A stretch of 43,599 nt of DNA from the NCBI RefSeq assembly GCF_002211305.1, contig NZ_LOKW01000013.1, forward strand, positions 1 through 43,599. The letters are read 5' to 3'. This stretch comes from Rhizobium sp. R634 (GTDB lineage Bacteria; Pseudomonadota; Alphaproteobacteria; Rhizobiales; Rhizobiaceae). How positions within the stretch are numbered: the stretch's first letter is position 1; each line of letters begins with the position of its first letter. Of the stretch, positions 23,459 through 31,838 are shown piece after piece. The position numbers and the translations under genes were made by a program. Under the pieces are notes generated by a model. It saw only the letters and a list, made by a program, of their open reading frames with translations. It searched no databases and was not told the DNA's origin.

Positions 23459-24578
23459 ATGTATCGCCGAAGCGACTATAAGGATGGGATCAATAACCCT
23501 TCTAGCTGGCTTAAACGGCGCCGGAAAAAGCAGTGTAATTCAGTCCTTATTAACGCTCAGACAATCTGCTCGATCTGGAGATTTGGCGCGCGGTTACCTG
23601 AGAACCTCTGGAGAGCTTGTCGACCTTGGCACGCCAACAGATGTTTTATACGAGGACGCCGACAAAGACTCAATTGAGATCGAGATCAGCGGCGACGGAG
23701 CGAATGGACCAGCGCGCTTCCAATTCGATGTCTTTGGCGAGAGTGGCTTCGCTAAGGCCGCAGATTTCGTGAAACATACGACCGCCCTGAACATCGCCTC
23801 ATCGCTATCTACTCTGGGGCTTGTGTTACTGGATGTAGCACCGAGTCAGCAACTATTTCACTACCTAAACGCGGAACGAGTTGGACCTCGAAAGTACGGT
23901 CCAATGTCGGCTACACAACGGAGAGAGTTTTACCTCGGGACGCGAGGCGAATTCACTTTGCACGCGCTCTATGAACATCTGGGGCAAACCGTTGGGGAAC
24001 CAGATGATCTGAGGCGGATCAGCGAGAATAGTGCTAGGCTCGATGACCAAGTTGAAGCCTGGCTTGCTGAAATTAGTCCAGGCGCACGTCTGAATCTATC
24101 TCCCTTCGAGCAGGCAGACTTGATGGTCGGAACGTTCTCGTTCGCCGAGCAAGGCACTTTGAGAAGCCGCCAATTTCGCTCGACTAATGTTGGCTTTGGG
24201 CTCAGCTATGTTCTTCCGGTGATTGTTGCACTCCTTAGCTGCGAGAGCGGTGGTGTTGTGCTCCTTGAAAACCCGGAGGCGCATATTCATCCCGGCGGTC
24301 AAACTCGGCTCGGCGAACTTTGCGCATTCGCTGCGGCCGCTGGCGTACAGATAATAGTCGAAACCCATTCCGACCACTTCATGGACGGCATTCGCATTGC
24401 TGTGCGAAAAGGCATCCTCGCCCCAGAAGCGTGTGCCTTCCACTACTTTGAGAGAATTGGTACCCGCACCGAAATAAGCTCGCCCGAATTGGACAAAAAT
24501 GGAAGGCTTTCATCATGGCCTCAGGGCTTTTTTGATCAGCATCGCCGCAATGCAGCGAAACTCGTAAAGCCGCTGTGA
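23427..24578 (+). CDS. DUF3696-type AAA ATPase (OLD/SMC-like ABC-class), 383 aa
   Basis: The N-terminal LEQLSIRNFKCIAEATIRMG leads into Walker A AGLNGAGKSS (residues about 27-36). Late in the protein are an ABC-signature-like STNVGFGLSYVLP, Walker B VVLLENPEAHIHP at about 276-288 and the switch histidine ETHSDHF at about 311. The C-terminus, LDKNGRLSSWPQGFFDQ, is the DUF3696 tail. No TOPRIM or HNH nuclease domain is present, so any effector must be a partner. It starts inside the 3' end of the DUF262 gene, and the next gene begins 6 bases after its stop, so it is a single translation unit. Likely energy-using sensor or regulator of the cassette. Confidence 0.9.
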   Translation: MLEQLSIRNFKCIAEATIRMGSITLLAGLNGAGKSSVIQSLLTLRQSARSGDLARGYLRTSGELVDLGTPTDVLYEDADKDSIEIEISGDGANGPARFQFDVFGESGFAKAADFVKHTTALNIASSLSTLGLVLLDVAPSQQLFHYLNAERVGPRKYGPMSATQRREFYLGTRGEFTLHALYEHLGQTVGEPDDLRRISENSARLDDQVEAWLAEISPGARLNLSPFEQADLMVGTFSFAEQGTLRSRQFRSTNVGFGLSYVLPVIVALLSCESGGVVLLENPEAHIHPGGQTRLGELCAFAAAAGVQIIVETHSDHFMDGIRIAVRKGILAPEACAFHYFERIGTRTEISSPELDKNGRLSSWPQGFFDQHRRNAAKLVKPL

Positions 24579-24584
24579 GGACAC

Positions 24585-25544
24585 GTGAATTACATCTTCA
24601 ACCGCGCCTCTGTGACGCCAAGATTCTCATCCACGACAGCAGCACAAAGCGATTTATCGAGGTTATTGACGGCATTGGCGGCGGTCGATGCAACAGAGGG
24701 CGAACTTCCCTTGCTGCGCATCCACGACGATCCGTGGGCTTTTCAAATTGCCGAGCAAGGAGGCGTCTTTCAGAGTCTAGGAGACGTTGCTACCTCGCTC
24801 TATGAGGTTGATTATGAACTTGGTGAATATTTTACCGCATTGCAGAGAATGACGCCTTCAGACGCCGATTTCGACGATGAAACCGTTAATCTAATTTTGA
24901 ACATCGACGTTGAATCACCTGCCGACGGCCACGCTAATTGCTTCCCGAAGGCGGTGATCGCTAAGGATGATGCAGTTCTTTGCACTGTCGGCTCAAATAT
25001 TCTCGTCGGCTTTTTGCGCGATGGTGAATGGAGTTTGGATCATCTAGCCTTCCACTCGGGCGGGCAAGATTTCGTTGTCGATCACATTGCAACAATCGAA
25101 CACGCAACGGCTTTTATCGAGCGCAGCAGAAACACTGCACGAAGCCACCTAACCGCTCGTACATTTTGGGAGAACAAAGCGCTGGCTTTTCCTAATCTTA
25201 CGTTTGGAACACAAATTGAAGACAACCTAAAAAAATTCAGTGGCCAAATGCTCAAACTGCTCTTTTTACGGTTAGCGGACTTGGACAAACGAACCTCCGA
25301 CTGGAAGACAACCGGCACCTTTCCAGACGCGATGCCTCCGATAACGGGAGAAAGCGGGCCTACAATGGCTAAGTATGGAGATACTCGGAAGTTTAAAGAT
25401 GAAGCAGGAGATATCGAAATATTTGAAGAACATATTTGGGTAGACAGCCTACATAGGATACATCTTTTAAAAGAACCAAAAACCAAAACTATAAAGATCG
25501 GATATATTGGACGACATCTACCAACGATAAAACATCGGACGTAG
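24585..25544 (+). CDS. Third component of DUF262/DUF3696 cassette, 319 aa, unknown fold
   Basis: It starts at GTG 24585 with GAGG 5 bases upstream, 6 bases after the ATPase stop. The soluble acidic N-terminal half (residues about 1-170) includes LLRIHDDPWAFQIAEQG and VDYELGEYFTALQRM. The C-terminal half has KKFSGQMLKLLFLRLADLDK, EEHIWVDSLHRIHLLKEP and a basic tail KIGYIGRHLPTIKHRT. I recognise no catalytic motif. Position and coupling make it an obligate partner of the two upstream proteins, possibly the effector or target-recognition subunit. Low G+C like its partners. Confidence 0.8.
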   Translation: MNYIFNRASVTPRFSSTTAAQSDLSRLLTALAAVDATEGELPLLRIHDDPWAFQIAEQGGVFQSLGDVATSLYEVDYELGEYFTALQRMTPSDADFDDETVNLILNIDVESPADGHANCFPKAVIAKDDAVLCTVGSNILVGFLRDGEWSLDHLAFHSGGQDFVVDHIATIEHATAFIERSRNTARSHLTARTFWENKALAFPNLTFGTQIEDNLKKFSGQMLKLLFLRLADLDKRTSDWKTTGTFPDAMPPITGESGPTMAKYGDTRKFKDEAGDIEIFEEHIWVDSLHRIHLLKEPKTKTIKIGYIGRHLPTIKHRT

Positions 25545-25595
25545 TGGCATTTTGGAAGGCGACCGGGTTATCCGGGAGACATAATTTCGGGATTG

Positions 25596-25747
25596 AGCAT
25601 TTTCCTGGCATCGAAGAGGCCATTTGCGCCGGGTGCGGCGCGACTGCGGACGTCGAGCTCGATATTGAGGTTTTCGTAGAAGTGGCCGGCCACATTTCGC
25701 GGTTGCCGATCTTGAAGCGGCGCTGTCAGCGATGGACGGCGGGATGA
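25596..25747 (-). pseudogene. Relic of a GH42 beta-galactosidase gene, in permuted order
   Basis: Read on the minus strand, the relic contains VIPP, then RRFKIGNRE, then (after a frameshift) AGHFYENLNIELDV, then AAPGANGLFD. All are present in the intact GH42 gene at 26320-28452 (around 26698-26862), but there AAPGANGLFD comes first. DNA identity is plain, e.g. GGTTTTCGTAGAAGTGGCCG in both. The order is explained by a past tandem duplication followed by deletion. Non-functional. Confidence 0.75.
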
Positions 25748-25825
25748 CTCGCTCAAACTGAACACCGCTCCCATCAGCGTGTTCGTCCGCTACCTCAGCC
25801 TGCTTGCCGAGGCGGCTGCAGCACT

Positions 25826-26068
25826 GGCCTTACGGCCGCGCGCGAGTGGGCTGCGGACAAGATCACCGTCAATAACGTCCTGCCGGTAGCTGAAACATGG
25901 GGACCGGAAGCCAATGTTCCCCCACCGACAAACCCACTCGGCCGTTACGGCTCACCGGAAGAAGACATCGCGCCGGACGTTCTCTTCCTCGCGAGCAAGG
26001 ACACGCAATTCCTGACGGGCTACACCCTCACGCCCGATGGCGGCTTGATCATCGATAGCGCCCGCTGA
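25826..26068 (+). pseudogene. C-terminal remnant of an SDR oxidoreductase gene
   Basis: An 80-codon frame beginning GLTAAREWAADKITVNNVLP, continuing NPLGRYGSPEEDIAPDVLFL and ending FLTGYTLTPDGGLIIDSAR plus TGA. These are the last 80 residues of a classical SDR (helix after YxxxK, 'VN.V.P', 'G..L..DGG'). The N-terminal two thirds with the cofactor site is missing, and no start is available. It lies at the right edge of the low-G+C cassette, beside the galactosidase relic. The 80 bases between the relics show no assignable homology. Confidence 0.8.
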
Positions 26069-26123
26069 GACCGCAGAGCGGCGCCGGCCGTGACGTGAAG
26101 TTCGATTTTGACGTCAGCTATGG

Positions 26124-26282
26124 CAGCCCCCTCATCCGGCTGCCGCCACCTTCTCCCCGCTGGGGAGAAGGGGGATGCCGCGATGCCGCCAATCCCTAAA
26201 ACTGCAGAGAATGGGCGTGTGACGCCGCTGCGACTCCCCTTCTCCCCGCCGGGGAGAAGGTGGCGGCAGCCGGATGAGGGGG
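26124..26282. repeat. MITE-like element with long inverted ends (CCCCCTCATCCGGCTGCCG family)
   Basis: The left arm (CAGCCCCCTCATCCGGCTGC then CACCTTCTCCCC) and right arm (CTTCTCCCCGCCGGGGAGAAG, GGTGGCGGCAGCCGGATGAG) are inverted copies. Same family as 7800-7971 and 37476-37650. It lies downstream of the galactosidase gene stop and may serve as its transcription end. Confidence 0.75.
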
Positions 26283-26319
26283 CCACCGGCACTGCCTACA
26301 TTATCTCTGTTCTACGCCC

Positions 26320-28452
26320 TCACCCTTCCACCTCGACAATCGCACACCCATACCCCGAAAGCTCCAGCGTCCCCCTCACCGCCTTTTCCCCATCCAGCAG
26401 ATCCCGCCCGGCCGGCACGCCGCCAACCACCGCAGCCTGATCCGTATAATTCTGCACAAACAGCAGCCGCCGCGCGTCGTTCATCCGCATCGTCACCTCC
26501 ACGCCCTCGGGCAGCTTGCCGACCAGCGGTTCCACGCCGGCGGGCGTAAACAGGCGTTCGGTCAGCGCTTCGGTCAGCTCAGGCGTGAGGTAGGTGCCGA
26601 GATAGACCACCTGCCCCTTGCCGACCTTGCGCGAGGTCGCCATCGCCTGGCCTTCGGCGTAGCGGTTGGACCAGGCGGCGATCACTTCGACGTCGGGATC
26701 GACGGTCAGGTTTTCGTAGAAGTGGCCGGCGGTCAGTTCGCGGTTGCCGAGCTTGAAGCGGCGCTGGCGGCGGTTGCTTTCGGCCGGTCTGTTCGGCGGG
26801 ATGACGAGGCCGCCGGAGCGTTCCATCACGTCGAACAGGCCGTTGGCGCCCGGTGCGGCCAGGCGGCCGAAATCCTCGACGCGCACGCCGGTGAGCTTCG
26901 AAAGTGCCGTGCCCGGCGCAGTTTCGCGGATGACGTGGTTATCCTCGTTGCGGGTGCCGGTGCGCGCGCCGATAACGACGGTGCCGCCGGAGGCCGCGAA
27001 GGCTTCGAGCCTCGCCGTCCATTCGTCCTTCCACATCACCCAGTGGGGGACATAGAAGAGCTTCAGCCTGGAAAGATCGTCCTCGGGATGGATGAAGCCG
27101 CAGGCGATGCCGCGGTCGTAGCAATATTGGTGCATGAGGATCGCATCGTCCTGCGGGCTCGGCAGGCCGATCGGATAGGTCTTGTGGGCTTCCTGATTGT
27201 CGAAATCGGAGCCGGCGATGCCAACATCCATGCGCACATAGGTGCCGAGGATCTTCGGCTGCAGCGCGATCATCTCGCTTGCGAAGCGGCTGGCCTCCTC
27301 ATAGCGGTGGCGGCCGATATCGTCATGGTCGATGATGCCCATCCAGTAGATCTCGGCGCCGAAATGGGCCGGCCGCCAGCGGAAGAACATCAGGCCGTCG
27401 GCGCCGTGCGCGACCGAGGAGAGCGCCATGCGGCGCAGTTCGCCCGGCTCCGGCGTCAGCGTGCAGAATCCCGGCTGGCTGCCGAAGCCCGATTGCTGCT
27501 CGGGCACGATGTAATTGCCTGAGAAACCGCGGCAGATATCGAGATGCAGCGCCTGCACCTTGGCGTGGTTGCCGAGCCGCATGAACTCGTCATAGAGCAT
27601 GGGATAGATGTCGTAGCCGACGAAATCGAGATCCTTGCTGAACTGGCCGCGGAAATCGATGTCCCGCAAGCCGCCGAGATTGTGGAAGACGAACCAGGCG
27701 GGTTTCACCGCGCGCAGGATCTCCACCTGGTCGTGCTGGAAGCGCGCCGTCGAGAAGGCGAGGAAGCGGTGGTAATCCTGCAGATGGCCAGGGCTCGGGA
27801 AGGTCGGGCCGAACTCGATCGGCAGCACCACCTGATCGAAGCTGTCATAGGCCGTCGCCCAGAAATCGCCGCCCCAGGCGCGGTTGAGCTCGGCGATCTC
27901 GCGGTATTTGTCGGCGAGGAACAGCTGGAATTCGCTGAGCGTCGCCTTGGAAAAGCTCTCCGGCATGCTGGTGTTGAGCTCATTGTCTGTCTGCCAGCCG
28001 ACAACGAAAGGATTGTCGCGGTAGTGCTCGGCCATCGCCCTTGTGATGCGCTTGCTGTGCTCGCGAAAGACCGGGCTTGCCGTATCGCAGTGCTGGCGCG
28101 AGCCGTGGCTCATCGGCCGGCCCTTGCCGTCGACCCTTAAAATTTCAGGGTGGGCTGCTGTCAGCCAGCGCGGTGGGGTGGCCGTCGGCGTGCACATGAT
28201 CGTATCGATGCCGTGGCGGCCGAGGATTGCTATGGCGCGGTCGAAGAGATCGAAATTGTAGGTGCCGAGCTTCGGCTCGAGAATATGCCAGGCGAATTCG
28301 GCCATGCGCACCACGTTGAAGCCGGCTTTCGCCATGCGCTCGGCATCGCGCTCCCAATAGCTTTCATCGACATGCTCGGGATAATGCGGGACGCCGACGA
28401 GAAAGCGGTCGGTCTTGACGGTGTTCCATACGGAGAGGGTCTTGTCGGACAC
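26320..28452 (-). CDS. Beta-galactosidase, glycoside hydrolase family 42, 710 aa
   Basis: Hydrolyses terminal beta-galactosides, probably oligosaccharides imported by the adjoining ABC transporter; cytosolic (no signal peptide). The (beta/alpha)8 catalytic domain begins VGVPHYPEHVDESYWERDAE. The acid/base glutamate is in WQTDNELN (about residue 158) and the nucleophile glutamate in HFGAEIYWMGIIDHDD (about residue 362). The trimerisation domain includes VIGARTGTRNEDNHV and a C-terminal beta domain follows. Length is within the GH42 range. The start is GTG 28452 with AGGAAAG 10 bases upstream. Last gene of the transporter operon, 14 bases after the ATPase stop. Confidence 0.95.
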   Translation of the reverse strand: MSDKTLSVWNTVKTDRFLVGVPHYPEHVDESYWERDAERMAKAGFNVVRMAEFAWHILEPKLGTYNFDLFDRAIAILGRHGIDTIMCTPTATPPRWLTAAHPEILRVDGKGRPMSHGSRQHCDTASPVFREHSKRITRAMAEHYRDNPFVVGWQTDNELNTSMPESFSKATLSEFQLFLADKYREIAELNRAWGGDFWATAYDSFDQVVLPIEFGPTFPSPGHLQDYHRFLAFSTARFQHDQVEILRAVKPAWFVFHNLGGLRDIDFRGQFSKDLDFVGYDIYPMLYDEFMRLGNHAKVQALHLDICRGFSGNYIVPEQQSGFGSQPGFCTLTPEPGELRRMALSSVAHGADGLMFFRWRPAHFGAEIYWMGIIDHDDIGRHRYEEASRFASEMIALQPKILGTYVRMDVGIAGSDFDNQEAHKTYPIGLPSPQDDAILMHQYCYDRGIACGFIHPEDDLSRLKLFYVPHWVMWKDEWTARLEAFAASGGTVVIGARTGTRNEDNHVIRETAPGTALSKLTGVRVEDFGRLAAPGANGLFDVMERSGGLVIPPNRPAESNRRQRRFKLGNRELTAGHFYENLTVDPDVEVIAAWSNRYAEGQAMATSRKVGKGQVVYLGTYLTPELTEALTERLFTPAGVEPLVGKLPEGVEVTMRMNDARRLLFVQNYTDQAAVVGGVPAGRDLLDGEKAVRGTLELSGYGCAIVEVEG

Positions 28453-28466
28453 GGGGCTGGTCTTTC

Positions 28467-29612
28467 CTATTTGTCGAGAATGGTCTTGCGGGCGCTGATC
28501 GTGCGGCCGCCATCGGGAGCAAAGAGATAGAGCTCGCCGGCATCGAGCTTCAGCGCCACCTTCTGGCCGGCGGCGAAGGGCGCGACGTAGCTGAGCTGCG
28601 CGGTGATGTTGCCGGTGCCGCTTTCCGACGCGATGGTCTGGAGATTGCCGGCATCGACATAGAGAATGGTCTCGCGGCCGAGATGCTCGACGAGGCGCAC
28701 CTCGCCGTGAACAGCCCCGCTCTCGCTGCCCTCGGCGACCACCGAGATCGCCTCCGGCCGCACGCCGAGCGTGAGCCCCGTACCTTTGGCCACCGTCGTC
28801 GGCTGCGACAGCTCCACCGTCAGCGGCGAGAGGCCGGGCGCGGAAACCGTGACATGACGGCCGGAGACGGCATCGATGGTGACGCCGAGGAAATTCATGC
28901 GCGGGGCACCGAGGAAGCCGGCGACGAAGAGATTGTCGGGGTTGCGGTAAAGCTCCAGCGGCGATCCCACCTGCTCGATGATCCCCTGATTGAGCACGAC
29001 GATGCGGCTTGCCATGGTCATCGCCTCCACCTGGTCGTGGGTGACATAGACCATGGTGGCGCCGAGCTGGGCATGCAGGCTGCTGAGTTCGACGCGCATC
29101 TGGGTGCGCAGCGCCGCATCGAGGTTCGACAGCGGCTCGTCGAACAGGAAAACCTCCGGCGAGCGGGTGATCGCCCGGCCGATCGCCACGCGCTGGCGCT
29201 GGCCGCCTGATAGTTGCTTCGGCCGCTTGTCGAGCTGGTCTGTGATGCGCAGGATCTTGGCGGCGCGCGCAACCGCCGCATCGATCTCGGCCTTCGGGCG
29301 CTTGGCCATGCGCAGGCCGAAGCCCATATTCTCCGCCACCGTCATATGCGGATAAAGCGCATAGGACTGGAAGACCATGGCGATGCCGCGATCGCCCGGC
29401 TCCTGCCGGCTGACATCGCGGCCGTTGATCACGATCTGGCCCGACGAGATCGTCTCCAGCCCGGCGATGGATTTCAAGAGCGTGGACTTGCCGCAGCCGG
29501 ACGGGCCGACCATGACGATGAACTCGCCTTGCGCGACGGAGAGATCGATGCCGCGCAGCGCATGATAGGCGCCGTAATTCTTGTTGATCTCTCGGAGTTC
29601 GAGACTGGTCAT
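28467..29612 (-). CDS. Sugar ABC transporter ATP-binding protein (UgpC/MsmK type), 381 aa
   Basis: Energises uptake of a galactoside-type sugar with the two permeases next to it. It has Walker [12 protein letters not shown]-loop [10 protein letters not shown], signature [14 protein letters not shown], Walker [13 protein letters not shown] and H-loop [11 protein letters not shown]. The C-terminal MOBE/TOBE region ([23 protein letters not shown]) is typical of CUT1-family ATPases. ATG 29612, GAGAGGG upstream. Cytosolic face of the inner membrane. Confidence 0.95.
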   Translation of the reverse strand: MTSLELREINKNYGAYHALRGIDLSVAQGEFIVMVGPSGCGKSTLLKSIAGLETISSGQIVINGRDVSRQEPGDRGIAMVFQSYALYPHMTVAENMGFGLRMAKRPKAEIDAAVARAAKILRITDQLDKRPKQLSGGQRQRVAIGRAITRSPEVFLFDEPLSNLDAALRTQMRVELSSLHAQLGATMVYVTHDQVEAMTMASRIVVLNQGIIEQVGSPLELYRNPDNLFVAGFLGAPRMNFLGVTIDAVSGRHVTVSAPGLSPLTVELSQPTTVAKGTGLTLGVRPEAISVVAEGSESGAVHGEVRLVEHLGRETILYVDAGNLQTIASESGTGNITAQLSYVAPFAAGQKVALKLDAGELYLFAPDGGRTISARKTILDK

Positions 29613-29649
29613 ATCCTGGCCCTCTCTTGTTGAAACGGAAGACGCCGGC

Positions 29650-30501
29650 TCATCCCTTCACCGCGCCCATGGTGAGGCCGGCGATGAAATGCCGCTGCAT
29701 CAGGAAGAACATGATGACGGGCGGCACGGCGACGATGATCGTGCCGGCCGAAACCAGGTTCCAGGCCGAGACCCATTCGCCGCGCAGATTGGCAAGGCCC
29801 GCCGTCACAGGCTTGACGCTGTCGCTGACGGTCAGCACCACGGCCCAGAAATAATCGTTCCAGACGAAGGTGAAGATCAGGATGGCAAGGGCCGCGAGCG
29901 CCGGCCGCACCAGCGGGATCACCACATGGATCAGCGTCTGGAAGGGCGAAGCGCCCTCGGCGCGCGCCGCCTGGAACAGCTCGTCGGGAAGCGCCGCGAT
30001 GAAATTGCGCATGAAGAGCGTCGCAAAGCCCGTCTGGAAGGCGACGTGGAAGATGATCAGCGCCATCGTCGTATCGATCAGGTCGAGCCTCACCATCAGG
30101 TCGCGCACCGGGATCATCATGATCTGGTGCGGCAGGAAATTGCCGCCGACGAAGAGCGCGAAGATCAGCATGTTGCCGGGAAAGCGGTAGCGCGACAGCA
30201 CGAAGCCCGCGAGCGTCGACAGCACCAGCACGCCGAGCACGGAAGGGATGGTGATGATCAGGCTGTTCAGAAAATAGCGCGCCATCGGTGTGTCGGTGAA
30301 GACGGCCCGGTAATTGTCGATGAGGCCGATCTCGGTCGGCCAGCCCCAGAGATTGCCGCCCATCACGTCAGCCGTCGAGCGGAAGGAGGTGAGGATGATG
30401 GCAAAGAGCGGGCAGAGCCAGAGGATGAGCACGATGACGACGGTCAAGACATAGAACCGGCGCTGCCAGACGGCACTTTCGGGAATGGGACGAGGATACA
30501 T
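29650..30501 (-). CDS. Carbohydrate ABC transporter permease (MalG-like, CUT1), 283 aa
   Basis: Six membrane segments, starting [22 protein letters not shown]. The EAA loop is [17 protein letters not shown], which docks the ATPase. The protein has the short N-terminus of the MalG/LacG class and ends in [15 protein letters not shown], the usual 'F..GL..GAVKG' C-terminus. Its ATG overlaps the stop of the upstream permease by one base (TGATG at 30499-30503), indicating translational coupling. Confidence 0.95.
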   Translation of the reverse strand: MYPRPIPESAVWQRRFYVLTVVIVLILWLCPLFAIILTSFRSTADVMGGNLWGWPTEIGLIDNYRAVFTDTPMARYFLNSLIITIPSVLGVLVLSTLAGFVLSRYRFPGNMLIFALFVGGNFLPHQIMMIPVRDLMVRLDLIDTTMALIIFHVAFQTGFATLFMRNFIAALPDELFQAARAEGASPFQTLIHVVIPLVRPALAALAILIFTFVWNDYFWAVVLTVSDSVKPVTAGLANLRGEWVSAWNLVSAGTIIVAVPPVIMFFLMQRHFIAGLTMGAVKG

Positions 30502-31385
30502 CAGCCTCCCCTCTCTTCGCTGCGGATGATGTGGGTGAGATACCAGGCGATGAAGACGGCCATGATCACGAAGAGCACCGAGGCGATCGCCGCGCCGTAG
30601 CCGAAGCGGTAGGAGAAGATCGACTGCTCGTACATCTGGTAGGCGAGCACCGAAGACGAGCCGAACGGCCCGCCCGAGGTCATCACCGAGATCATGTCGA
30701 AGGAGCGAAGCGCGCCGACGACGGTGACGGCGATGGCGATGAAGGTGACCTGCGTCAGCTGCGGCAGCACGATGTGGCGCAGCATGTTCCAGCCCCGCGC
30801 CCCATCGACGCGCCCTGCCCCGATCAGCTCTTCGCTCAGATTATTGAGGCCGGCGAGATAAAGCACCATGCAGAAGGTGATCTGCGGCCAGAGTGCCGCG
30901 ATGACGATCGCGAAGGTGACGAAATGCTCGTCCGACAGCACCGCCGGCGCCACCGCCCCGAAAGCCCGGAAGATCAGCGCCAGCAGCCCGAACTCCGGCG
31001 TATAGACCCAGGTGAAGACGACCCCGACCGTGACGGACGCCAGCACCAGCGGAATGAAGAACAGCGACTTCAGGAAGCGCATGCCCGCGATCTTCTGGTT
31101 CACCAGAAGCGCAATCGCGAGCCCGATCGGCGGCGCCGCCATGAACATGACAAGCCAGATCAGATTGTTCTTCAGCGACACGTAGAATTGCGGATCGTTG
31201 TAGAGCTCGACGTAATTGCCGAGCCCGATCCACACCATCGGCCCGAACCCGTCCCACTCGTGAAAACTGATCCACACGCTCCTGACCGCCGAGAGCAGGA
31301 TGACGGTGAAGAACAGCACGATACCGGGCGCGATAAGCAAAGTCGGGGTAAGCCACCAACGCTGGCGGCGCCATAATGTCTGCAT
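30501..31385 (-). CDS. Sugar ABC transporter permease (MalF-like, CUT1), 294 aa
   Basis: Six membrane segments, first LLIAPGIVLFFTVILLSAVRS. The EAA loop is EELIGAGRVDGARGWNMLRH. 'SWISFHEW.G' style N-terminal periplasmic loop and length fit the MalF/LacF group. It pairs with the downstream permease by one-base stop/start overlap. It is separated from the binding-protein gene by 453 bases that hold a triple repeat, unusual within an operon. Confidence 0.95.
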   Translation of the reverse strand: MQTLWRRQRWWLTPTLLIAPGIVLFFTVILLSAVRSVWISFHEWDGFGPMVWIGLGNYVELYNDPQFYVSLKNNLIWLVMFMAAPPIGLAIALLVNQKIAGMRFLKSLFFIPLVLASVTVGVVFTWVYTPEFGLLALIFRAFGAVAPAVLSDEHFVTFAIVIAALWPQITFCMVLYLAGLNNLSEELIGAGRVDGARGWNMLRHIVLPQLTQVTFIAIAVTVVGALRSFDMISVMTSGGPFGSSSVLAYQMYEQSIFSYRFGYGAAIASVLFVIMAVFIAWYLTHIIRSEERGG

Positions 31386-31462
31386 CTCTGGAGCCTCAAA
31401 TTATTTCGGGAGCGGGCTGATGCCAGCCAACACCGCTAACAAGATCGGGCCACTCGCTCCTT

Positions 31463-31803
31463 CGTCATGCTCGGGCTTGTCCCGAGCATCTGCCCCCGTT
31501 CGATAGGGCAGCAGATCCTGGCCGAGGATGACGTCGAGTGGAGGGCAACGTATCGGACTTCCGACGAAGGCCACCAACCCCTCCTCCCGTCATGCTCGGC
31601 TTGTGCCCCGAGCATCTAACCCCGTTCGATGGGGCAGCAGATCCTCGGCACAAGGCCGAGGATGACGTCGAGTGAAGGGCAACGTATCGGACTGCCGGCA
31701 AAGCCCACCACCCCTCCTTCGTCATGCTCGGGCTTGTCCCGAGCATCTGCCCCGTTCGATAGGGCAACAGATCCTCGGCACAAGGCCGAGGATGACGTCG
31801 AGC
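31463..31803. repeat. Three tandem copies of a structured repeat (about 125-132 bp period) inside the sugar operon
   Basis: Copies begin at about 31463, 31588 and 31720 with CGTCATGCTCGG. Each contains two stable hairpins: GCTCGGG/CCCGAGC at the start, and ATCCTCGG-CACAAGG-CCGAGGAT about 65 bases on (the second one eroded in copy 1). Each is joined by similar linkers (GGGCAACGTATCGGACT in copies 1 and 2). The repeat fills the gap between the binding-protein stop (31839) and the permease start (31385), i.e. the operon mRNA passes through all three. Confidence 0.8.
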
Positions 31804-31838
31804 AAGGAGCGCGCTCCGTCAGCAAACTGGCACACCCA

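Noticed and set aside
23427..24578. Gabija GajA or OLD-family nuclease as the identity of the ATPase
   Set aside because: These carry a C-terminal TOPRIM nuclease domain. This protein ends soon after Walker B/His switch with a DUF3696 tail.
22265..25544. Type IV restriction enzyme GmrSD as the identity of the cassette
   Set aside because: GmrSD needs the DUF1524 HNH-type domain, which I do not see in any of the three proteins. The ATPase partner also points to a different system.
31463..31803. Triple repeat considered as a CRISPR array
   Set aside because: Repeat units are over 120 bp with internal hairpins and no unique equal-length spacers, and no cas genes are present.
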